NCBI RefSeq assembly: GCF_050947335.1
Contig: NW_027473317.1
Location: 2,852,001-2,916,000 of the forward strand
Direction: 5' to 3'
Length of the DNA: 64,000 bases
Source of the DNA: Megachile rotundata
Taxonomy: Eukaryota; Arthropoda; Insecta; Hymenoptera; Megachilidae
How positions within the stretch are numbered: position 1 is the first letter of the stretch; each line of letters starts with the position of its first letter. Shown here in pieces: positions 53,041-63,457 of this stretch. A model generated the notes under the pieces. The model did no database searches, was not told the DNA's origin, and saw nothing but the letters and a program-made list of their open reading frames with translations. Made by a program: the position numbers and the translations under genes.

Positions 53041-55420
53041 GATTGTATGATCGTCATTGTATGATTGTGATTGTATGATTTTAATTGTATGATTGTGATT
53101 GTATGATTGTGATTGTATGATTGTGATTGTATGATTGTGATTATATGATTGTGATTGTATGATTGCGTTTGTATGATTGTGATTGTGTGATTGTGACTGT
53201 ATGATTGTGATTGTATGATTGTGATTGTATGATTGTGATTGTATGATTTTAATTGTATGATTGTGATTGCATGATTGTGATTGTATGATTGCGACTGTGT
53301 GATTGTGATTGTATGATTTTGATTGTATGATTGTGATTGCATGATTGTGATTGCATGATTGCGACTGTATGATTGTGATTGTATGATTTTGATTGTATGA
53401 TTGTGATTGCATGATTGTGATTGTATGATTGTGATTATATGATTGTGATTGTATGATTGTGATTGTATGACTGTGATTGTATAATAGTGATTGTGACATT
53501 GCGATTGTATGATTGCGATTGTATGATTGTGATTGTATGAGTGTGATTGTATGATTGTGATAGTAAGATTGTGATTGTTTGATTGTGATAGTATGATTGT
53601 GATTGTATGATAGTGATTGTGACATTGCGATTGTATGATTGCGATTGTATGATTGTGATTGTATGATTGTGATTGTATGATTGTGATTGTATGATTGTGA
53701 TTGTATGATTGTGATTGTATGATTGTGATTGTATGATTTTAATTGTATGATTGTGATTGTATGATTGTGATTGCATGATTGCGACTGTATGATTGTGATT
53801 GTATGATTTTGATTGCATGATTGTGATTGCATGACTGTGATTATATGATTGTGATTGTACGATTGTGATTGTATGATTGTGATTGTATGATTATGATTGT
53901 GTGATTGTGATTGTATGATTGTCATTGTATGATTGTGATTGTATGATTTTAATTGTATGATTGTGATTGTATGATTGTGATTGTATGATTGTGATTGTAT
54001 GATTGTGATTGTATGATTGTGATTATATGATTGTGATTGTACGATTGTGATTGTATGACTGTGATTGTGACATTGCGATTGTATGATTGCGAATGTATGA
54101 TTGTGATTGTATGACTGTGATTGTGTGATTGTGATAGTAAGATTGTGATTGTATGATTGTGATTGTATGATTGCGATTGTATGATAGTGATTGTGACATT
54201 GCGATTGTATGATTGCGATTGTATGATTGTGATTGTATGATTGTGACTGTATGATTGTGATTGTATGATTTTAATTGTATTATTGTGATTGTATGATTGT
54301 GATTGTATGATTGCGACTGTATGATTGTGATTGTATGATTTTGATTGTATGATTGTGATTGCATGATTGTGATTATATGATTGTGATTGTATGATTGCGA
54401 TTGCATGATTGTGATTGTATGATCGTCATTGTATGATTGTGATTGTATGATTTTAATTGTATGATGGTGATTGTATGATTGTGATTGTATGATTGTGATT
54501 GTCTGATTGTGATTGTATGATTGTGATTGTATGATTTTGATTGTATGATTGTGATTGCATGATTGAGATTGTATGATTGTGATTGTATGATTGCGATTAT
54601 ATGATTGTGATTGCATGACTGTGATTGTATGATTGTGTTTGTATGATTGTGATAGTATGATTGTGATTGTATGATTGTCATTGTGTGGATGTGATTGTAT
54701 GACTTTTATTGTATGATTGTGATTGTATGATTGTGATTGTATGACTGTGATTGTATGATTGTGATTGTATGCTTGTGATTGTATGCTTGTGATTGTATGA
54801 TTGTGATTGTATAATTGTGGTTATATGATTGTGATTGTATGATTATGTTTGTATGATTGTGGTTGTATGATTGTGATTGTATGATTGTGATTGTATGATT
54901 GTGATTGTATGATTTTAATTGTATGATTGTGATTGCATGATTGTGATTGTATGATTGCGACTGTGTGATGGTGATTGTATGATTTTGATTGTATGATTGT
55001 GATTGCATGATTGTGATTGCATGATTGCGACTGTATGATTGTGATTGTATGATTTTGATTGTATGATTGTGATTGTATGATTGTGATTGTATGATTGTGA
55101 TTATATGATTGTGATTGTATGATTGTGATTGTATGACAGTGATTGTATAATAGTGATTGTGACATTGCGATTGTATGATTGCGTTTGTATGATTGTGATT
55201 GTATGAGTGTGATTGTATGATTGTGATAGTAAGATTGTGATTGTATGATTGTGATTGTATGATTGTGATTGTATGATAGTGATTGTGACATTGCGATTGT
55301 ATGATTGCGATTCTATGATTGTAATTGGATGATTGTGATTGTATGATTGTGATTGTATGATTTTAATTGTATGATTGTGATTGTATGACTGTGATTGCAT
55401 GATTGCGACTGTATGATTGT

Positions 55421-56160
55421 GATTGTATGATTGTGATTGTATGATTGTGATTGTATGATTGTGATTGTATGATTGTGATTGTATGATTTTGTTTGTATGA
55501 TTGTGATTGTATGATTGTGGTTGTATGATTGTGGTTGTATGATTGTGATTGTATGATTGTGATTGTATGATTTTGTTTGTATGATTGTGATTGTATGATT
55601 GTGATTGTATGATTGTGATTGTATGATTGTGATTGTATGATTGTGATTGTATGATTGTGATTGTATGATTGTGGTTGTATGCTTGTGATTGCATGATTGT
55701 GATTGTATGATTGTGATTGTATGATTGTGATTGTATGATTGTGATTGTATGACTTTAATTGTATGATTGTGATTGTATGAAAGTGATTGTATTATTTTGA
55801 TTGTGTGATTCTGATTGTATGATTGTGATTGTATGATTGTGATTGTATGATGGTGATTGTATGATTGTAATTGTATGACTGTGATTGTGTGATTGTTTTT
55901 GTATGATTGTGATTGTATGATAGTAGTTGTATGATTGTGATCGTATGATTATGATTGTACGATTGTGATTGTATGATTGTGATTGTATGATTGTGATTGT
56001 ATGATTGTGATTGTATGATTGTGGTTGTACGATAGTCATTGCGACATTACGATCTTATGATTGCGATTGTATGACTGTGATTGTATGATTGTGATTGTAT
56101 GATTGTGATTGTATGATTGTGATTGTATGATTGTGATTGTATGATTGTGATTGTACGATT
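55421..56160 (+). repeat. Right-domain block M, copy 1
   Basis: Matches 63261-64000 at an offset of exactly 7,840 bp (560 units). It carries the TGTATGATTTTGTT pair, TGTATGAAAGTGAT, TGTATTATTTTGAT, and the unusual CATTGCGACATTACGATC stretch near 56037. Confidence 0.85.
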
Positions 56161-56228
56161 GTGATAGTATGATCGTGATTGTATGATTGTAATAGTATGA
56201 TTGTGATTGCATGATTGTGATTGTATGA

Positions 56229-57740
56229 TTGCGATTTTATTATTGTGATTGTATGATTGTGATTGTATGATTGTCATTGTACGAATGTGATTGTATGACT
56301 TTTATTGTATGATTGTGATTGCATGATTGTGATTGTATGATTGTGATTGTATGATTGCGATTGTATGATTGTGATTGTATGATTGTGATTGTATGATTGT
56401 GATTGTATGATTTTGATTGTATGATTGTGATTGCATGATTGAGATTGTATGATTGTGATTGTATGATTGTGATTGTATGATTGTGATTGTATGCTTGTGA
56501 TTGTATGATTGTGATTGTATAATTGTGATTATATGATTGTGATTGTATGATTGTGATTGTATGATTGCGTTTGTATGATTGTGCTTGTATGATTGTGATT
56601 GTGAGATTGCGATTGTATGATTGCGATTTTATGATTGTGTTTGTATGATTGCGATTGTATGATTGTGATCGTATGATTGTGGTTATATAATTATTGTTCC
56701 ATGATTGTGATTGTATGATTGTTCCTGCATGATTATGATCGTATGATTGTAATTGCATGATTCAGATTGTATGATTGTGATTTTATGATTGTGATTATAT
56801 GATTGCGATTGTATGATTGCAATTGTATGACTGTGATTGTGTGATTGTTTTTGTATGATTGTGATTGTATGATAGTAATTGTATGATTGTGATCGTATGA
56901 TTATGATTGTACGATTGTGATTGTATGATTGTGATTGTATGATTGTGATTGTATGATTGTGATTGTATGATTGTGGTTGTACGATAGTCATTGCGACATT
57001 ACGATCTTATGATTGCGATTGTATGACTGTGATTGTATGATTGTGATTGTATGATTGTGATTGTATGATTGTGATTGTATGATTGTGATTGTACGATTGT
57101 GATAGTATGATTGTGATTGTATGATTGTGATTGTATGATTGTGATTGTATGATTGTGATTGTATGATTGTGATTTTATAATTGTGGTTGTATGACTTTAA
57201 TTGTATGATTGTGATTGTATGATTGTGATTGTATTATTTTGATTGTATTATTTTGATTGTATGATTGTGATTGTATGATTGTGATTGTGTGATTGTGATT
57301 GTATGATTGTTATTGTATGATTGTCACTGTATGATTGTGATTGTATGATAGTGATTGTATGATTGTGATTGTATGATTGTGATTGTATGATTGTGATTGT
57401 ATTATTGTGATTGTACGATTGCGATTGTATGACTGCGATTGTATGATTGCGATTGTATGATTGCGATTGTATGACTGTGATTGTATGACTGTGATTGTGT
57501 GATTGTTTTTGTATGATTGTGATTGTATGACTTTAGTTGTATGATTGTGATTGTATGATTTTGATTGTATGATTGTGATCGTATGATTGTGATTTTGTGA
57601 TTGTCATTGTATGATTGCCATTGTATGATTGTGATTGTATGATTGTGATTGTATGATGGTGATTGTTTGACTGTGATTGTGTGATTGTGATTGCATGATT
57701 GTGATTGCATGATTGTGATTGCATGATTGTGATTGTAGGA
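56229..57740 (+). repeat. 1.5-kb tandem higher-order repeat K, copy 1
   Basis: Starts at the unit ending TTGCGATTTT, includes TGTACGAATGTGAT, an ACTTTTAT landmark, a cassette (56670-56767), TGTATGATTGTTAT and TGTATGATTGTCAC, and ends at GATTGTAGGA. Offset to copy 2 is 1,512 at the start, 1,526 through the middle and 1,540 at the end. Confidence 0.85.
56670..56767 (+). repeat. GTTCC cassette 16
   Basis: Unit 2 is TATATAATTATTGT, a private change; it lies in block K copy 1. Confidence 0.92.
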
Positions 57741-59280
57741 TTGCGATTTTATTATTGTGATTGTATGATTGTGATTGTATGATTGTGATTGTATGATTGT
57801 CATTGTACGAATGTGATTGTATGACTTTTATTGTATGATTGTGATTGCATGATTGTGATTGTATGATTGTGATTGTATGATTGCGATTGTATGATTGTGA
57901 TTGTATGATTGTGATTGTATGATTGTGATTGTATGATTTTGATTGTATGATTGTGATTGCATGATTGAGATTGTATGATTGTGATTGTATGATTGTGATT
58001 GTATGATTGTGATTGTATGCTTGTGATTGTATGATTGTGATTGTATAATTGTGATTATATGATTGTGATTGTATGATTGTGATTGTATGATTGCGTTTGT
58101 ATGATTGTGCTTGTATGATTGTGATTGTGAGATTGCGATTGTATGATTGCGATTTTATGATTGTGTTTGTATGATTGCGATTGTATGATTGTGATCGTAT
58201 GATTGTGGTTATATAATTATGGTTCCATGATTGTGATTGTATGATTGTTCCTGCATGATTATGATCGTATGATTGTAATTGCATGATTCAGATTGTATGA
58301 TTGTGATTTTATGATTGTGATTATATGATTGCGATTGTATGATTGCAATTGTATGACTGTGATTGTGTGATTGTTTTTGTATGATTGTGATTGTATGATA
58401 GTAATTGTATGATTGTGATCGTATGATTATGATTGTACGATTGTGATTGTATGATTGTGATTGTATGATTGTGATTGTATGATTGTGATTGTATGATTGT
58501 GGTTGTACGATAGTCATTGCGACATTACGATCTTATGATTGCGATTGTATGACTGTGATTGTATGATTGTGATTGTATGATTGTGATTGTATGATTGTGA
58601 TTGTATGATTGTGATTGTACGATTGTGATAGTATGATTGTGATTGTATGATTGTGATTGTATGATTGTGATTGTATGATTGTGATTGTATGATTGTGATT
58701 GTATAATTGTGGTTGTATGACTTTAATTGTATGATTGTGATTGTATGATTGTGATTGTATTATTTTGATTGTATTATTTTGATTGTATGATTGTGATTGT
58801 ATGATTGTGATTGTGTGATTGTGATTGTATGATTGTTATTGTATGATTGTCACTGTATGATTGTGATTGTATGATAGTGATTGTATGATTGTGATTGTAT
58901 GATTGTGATTGTATGATTGTGATTGTATTATTGTAATTGTACGATTGCGATTGTATGACTGCGATTGTATGATTGCGATTGTATGATTGCGATTGTATGA
59001 TTGTGATTGTATGACTGTGATTGTGTGATTGTTTTTGTATGATTGTGATTGTATGACTTTAGTTGTATGATTGTGATTGTATGATTTTGATTGTATGATT
59101 GTGATCGTATGATTGTGATTTTGTGATTGTCATTGTATGATTGCCATTGTATGATTGTGATTGTATGATTGTGATTGTATGATTGTGATTGTATGATGGT
59201 GATTGTTTGACTGTGATTGTGTGATTGTGATTGCATGATTGTGATTGCATGATTGTGATTGCATGATTGTGATTGTAGGA
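57741..59280 (+). repeat. 1.5-kb tandem higher-order repeat K, copy 2
   Basis: Abuts copy 1 and is two units longer. After its closing GATTGTAGGA at 59271-59280 the array goes on with TTGTGATTTTATGGCTG rather than a third copy. Confidence 0.85.
58196..58293 (+). repeat. GTTCC cassette 17
   Basis: TATATAATT form; block K copy 2 counterpart of 56670 (offset 1,526) without its private change. Confidence 0.92.
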
Positions 59281-59677
59281 TTGTGATTTTATGGCTGTGA
59301 TTGTATGATAGTGATTGTATGATTGTGATTGTATGATTGTGATTGTATGATTGTGATTGTATGCTTGTGATTGCATGATTGTGATTGTATGATATTGTCT
59401 ATATTATTGTGATTGTATGATTGTGATTGAATGATATTGTTTGTGTTATTGTGATTGTACGATTGTGATTGTATGATTGTGATTGTATGATTGTGATTGT
59501 ATGATTGTGATTGTATGATTGTGATTGTATGATTGTGATTGTATGATTTTGTTTGTATGATTGTGATTGTATGATTGTGATTGTATGATTGTGGTTGTAT
59601 GATTGTGATTGTATGATTGTGATTGTATGATTTTGTTTGTATGATTGTGATTGTATGATTGTGATTGTATGATTGTG
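58700..59677 (+). repeat. Right-domain block L, copy 1
   Basis: From TGTATAATTGTGGT and TGTATGACTTTAAT to the two TATTGTCT / TATTGTTT units near 59391-59437 and the TGTATGATTTTGTT units. It matches 62494-63457 at offset 3,794, then 3,780. The match stops at 59678, where this copy turns into TGTGACATTGCGAT and a cassette. Confidence 0.82.
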
Positions 59678-59763
59678 CTTGTATGATTGTGATTGTGACA
59701 TTGCGATTGTATGATTGCGATTTTATGATTGTGTTTGTATGATTGCGATTGTATGATTGTGAT

Positions 59764-59861
59764 CGTATGATTGTGGATATATAATTATGGTTCCATGATT
59801 GTGATTGTATGATTGTTCCTGCATGATTATGATCGTATGATTGTAATTGCATGTTTCAGAT
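59764..59861 (+). repeat. GTTCC cassette 18
   Basis: The most divergent complete copy: unit 1 ends TGTGGA and unit 7 is TGCATGTTTCAGAT. It sits at the left edge of the inserted block at about 59.7-61.95 kb. Confidence 0.9.
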
Positions 59862-60001
59862 TGTATGATTGTGATTTTCTGATTGTGATTATACGATTGC
59901 GATTGTATGATTGCAATTTTATGAGTGTGATTATATGAATATGATTGTATGATTGTGATTGTATGATTGCGATTGTATGATTGTCATTGTATGATTGTGG
60001 T

Positions 60002-60113
60002 TGTATGATCGTGATTGTATGATCATGATTGTATGATCGTGATTGTATGATCGTGATTGTATGATCGTGATTGTATGATCGTGATTGTATGATCGTGATT
60101 GCATGATCGTGAT
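60002..60113 (+). repeat. GATC-unit run, 8 units with one CATGAT
   Basis: Second unit TGTATGATCATGAT; the counterparts near 40.45 and 51.03 kb have 7 units. Confidence 0.9.
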
Positions 60114-61639
60114 TGTATGATTGTGATTGTATGACTGTGATTGTATAATAGTGATTGTGACATCGCGATTGTATGATTGCGATTGTATGATTGTGATTGT
60201 ATGATTGTGATTGTATGATTGTGATTGTTTGATTGTGATTGTATGATAGTGATTGCGACATTGCGATTGTATGATTGCGATTGTATGATTGTGATTGTAT
60301 GACTGTGATTGTATGATTGTGATAGTAAGATTGTGATTGTATGATTGTGATTGTATGATTGTGATTGTATGATTTTTATTGTATAATTGGGATTGTATGA
60401 TTGGGATTGTATGATTGGGATTGTATGATTGTGATAGAATGATTGTGATAGAATGATTGCGATTGTATGATTGCGATTGTATGATTGCGATTGTATGATT
60501 GCGATTGTATGATTGTGATTGTATGATTGCGTTTGTATGATTGCGATTGTATGATTGTGATTGTATGATCGTGATTGTATGATCGTGATTGTATGATCGT
60601 GATTGTATGATTGTGATTGTATGATTGTGATTGTACGATAGTGATTGTGACATTGCGATTGTATGACTGCGATTGTATGATTGTGATTGTATGACTGTGA
60701 TTGTATGATTGTGATTGTATGATTGTGATTGTATGATTGTGATTGTACGACTGTGATTGTATGATTGTGATTGTATGATAGTGATTGTGATATTGCGATT
60801 GTATGATTGCGATTGGATGATTGTGATTGCATGACTGTGATTGTATGATTGTGTTTGTATGATTGTGATTGTATGATTGTGATTGTATAATTGTCATTGT
60901 ATGATTGTGATTGTATGACTTTTATTGTATGATTGTGATTGTATGATTGTGATTGTATGATGGTGATTGTATGATTGTGATTTTATGTTTGTGATTATAT
61001 GATTCTGATTGTATGATTGTGATTGTATGATTGAGATTGAATGATTGGGATTGTATGATTGTGATTGTATGATTGTGATTGTATGATAGTGATTGTGACA
61101 TTGCGATTGTATGATTGCGATTGTAATATTGCGATTGTATGATTGTGATTGTATGATTGTGATTGTATGATTGTGATTGTATGATCGTGATTGTATGATT
61201 GTGATTGCATGATTGTGATTGTATGATTGTGATTGTATGATTGTGATTGTATGATTTTAATTGCATAATTGGGATTGTATGATTGGGATTGTATGATTGG
61301 GATTGTATGATTGTGATTGTATGATTGTGGTTGTATGTTTGAGATTGAATGATTGGGATTGTATGATTGTGATTGTGTGATTGTGATTGTATGATTGTGA
61401 TTGTATGATTGTGATTGTATGATTGTGATTGTATGATTGTGATTGTATGATTGATATTGTATGATTGTGATTGTATGATTGTGATTGTATGATTGTGATT
61501 GTATGATTGTGATTGTATGATTGTGATTGTATGATTGTGATAGAATGATTGCGATTGTATGATTGCGATTGTATGATTGCGATTGTATGATTGTGATTGT
61601 ATCATTGCGTTTGTATGATTGCGATTGTATGATTGTCAT

Positions 61640-61765
61640 TGTATGATCGTGATCGTATGATCGTGATTGTATGATCGTGATTGTATGATCGTGATTGTAT
61701 GATCGTGATTGTATGATCGTGATTGTATGATCGTGATTGTATGATCGTGATTGTATGATCGTGAT
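61640..61765 (+). repeat. GATC-unit run, 9 units
   Basis: Third counterpart of 42150 and 52736. The junction of units 1 and 2 reads GATCGTATG, creating an extra GATC out of register. Confidence 0.92.
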
Positions 61766-62157
61766 TGTATGATTGTGATTGTATGACTGTGATTGTATAA
61801 CAGTGATTGTGACATTGCGATTGTATGATTGCGACTGTGTGATTGCGACTGTATCATTGAGATTGTATGATTGTGATTGCATGATTGTGATTATATGATT
61901 GTGATTGTATGATTGTGATTGTATGATTGTGATTGCATGATTGTGATTGTATGATTGAGATTGTATGATTGTGATGGTATGATTGTGATGGAATGATTGT
62001 GATTGTCTGATTGTGATTGTATGATTGTGATTGTACGATTGTGATTGTCTGATCGTGATTGTATGATTGTAATTGTATGATTGTGATTGCATGATTGTGA
62101 TTGTATGATTGCGATTTTATTATTGTGATTGCATGATTGCGTTTGTATTATTGTGAT

Positions 62158-62227
62158 TGTACGATTGTGATTGTACGATTGTGATTGTACGATTGTGATT
62201 GTACGATTGTGATTGTACGATTGTGAT
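62158..62227 (+). repeat. Run of five TGTACGATTGTGAT units
   Basis: Five consecutive units with C at position 5. Elsewhere this variant appears singly, so this is a local amplification of one variant. It creates five CpG sites 14 bp apart. Confidence 0.93.
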
Positions 62228-62269
62228 TGTATGATTGTGATTGTAAGCTTGTGATTGTCTCATTGTGAT

Positions 62270-62493
62270 TGTATGATTGTGATTGTATGATTGTGATTGT
62301 ATGATTGTGATTGTATGATTGTGATTGTATGATTGTGATTGTATGATTGTGATTGTATGATTGTGATTGTATGATTGTGATTGTATGATTGTGATTGTAT
62401 GATTGTGATTGTATGATTGTGATTGTATGATTGTGATTGTATGATTGTGATTGTATGATTGTGATTGTATGATTGTGATTGTATGATTGTGAT
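62270..62493 (+). repeat. Pure run of 16 consensus units
   Basis: Sixteen identical TGTATGATTGTGAT units in a row (224 bp), the longest unbroken consensus run I found. It is preceded by two odd units, TGTAAGCTTGTGAT and TGTCTCATTGTGAT. Confidence 0.95.
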
Positions 62494-63457
62494 TGTATAA
62501 TTGTGGTTGTATGACTTTAATTGTATGATTGTGATTGTATGATTGTGATTGTATTATTTTGATTGTATTATTTTGATTGTATGATTGTGATTGTATGATT
62601 GTGATTGTGTGATTGTGATTGTATGATTGTTATTGTATGATTGTCACTGTATGATTGTGATTGTATGATAGTGATTGTATGATTGTGATTGTATGATTGT
62701 GATTGTATGATTGTGATTGTATTATTGTGATTGTACGATTGCGATTGTATGACTGCGATTGTATGATTGCGATTGTATGATTGCGATTGTATGATTGTGA
62801 TTGTATGACTGTGATTGTGTGATTGTTTTTGTATGATTGTGATTGTATGACTTTAGTTGTATGATTGTGATTGTATGATTTTGATTGTATGATTGTGATC
62901 GTATGATTGTGATTGTGTGATTGTCATTGTATGATTGCCATTGTATGATTGTGATTGTATGATTGTGATTGTATGATGGTGATTGTTTGACTGTGATTGT
63001 GTGATTGTGATTGCATGATTGTGATTGCATGATTGTGATTGCATGATTGTGATTGTAGGATTGTGATTTTATGGCTGTGATTGTATGATAGTGATTGTAT
63101 GATTGTGATTGTATGATTGTGATTGTATGATTGTGATTGTATGCTTGTGATTGCATGATTGTGATTGTATGATATTGTCTATATTATTGTGATTGTATGA
63201 TTGTGATTGTATGATATTGTTTGTGTTATTGTGATTGTACGATTGTGATTGTATGATTGTGATTGTATGATTGTGATTGTATGATTGTGATTGTATGATT
63301 GTGATTGTATGATTGTGATTGTATGATTTTGTTTGTATGATTGTGATTGTATGATTGTGGTTGTATGATTGTGGTTGTATGATTGTGATTGTATGATTGT
63401 GATTGTATGATTTTGTTTGTATGATTGTGATTGTATGATTGTGATTGTATGATTGTG
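62494..63457 (+). repeat. Right-domain block L, copy 2
   Basis: Second copy of block L, directly after the 16-unit pure run. Together with copy 1 it brackets the block of left-hand type at about 59.7-61.95 kb. Confidence 0.82.

Larger units (their letters stand above)
43951..54650 (+). repeat. 10.7-kb tandem higher-order repeat, copy 2
   Basis: Second copy. Against copy 1 it has 10 and 10 units in the two GATC runs (copy 1: 13 and 16), lacks four units near 47.87 kb, has one private 15-mer (45607-45621), and carries extra segments of about 504 bp (52957-53460) and 434 bp (about 54.41-54.84 kb). Sequence matching the last 0.6 kb of copy 1 runs on to about 55.43 kb, so the right boundary is uncertain. 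Confidence 0.87.
59970..61945 (+). repeat. Higher-order block J, copy 3 (within the right-hand domain)
   Basis: Landmark gatcat at 60021, 8,974 bp after the one at 51047. It lacks part of block D near 60.55 kb, where TGTATGATTG leads straight into GATC units. It has a private TGTATGATTGATAT unit near 61445 and an out-of-place GATC (CGTATGATCG) near 61651. Sequences of the right-hand domain lie on both sides. Confidence 0.75.

Noticed and set aside
59391..59440. TGATATTGTCTATATT and TGATATTGTTTGTGTT near 59.4 and 63.2 kb as unique sequence
   Set aside because: Both pairs keep the 28-bp length of two units and the register is unbroken, so they are divergent units.
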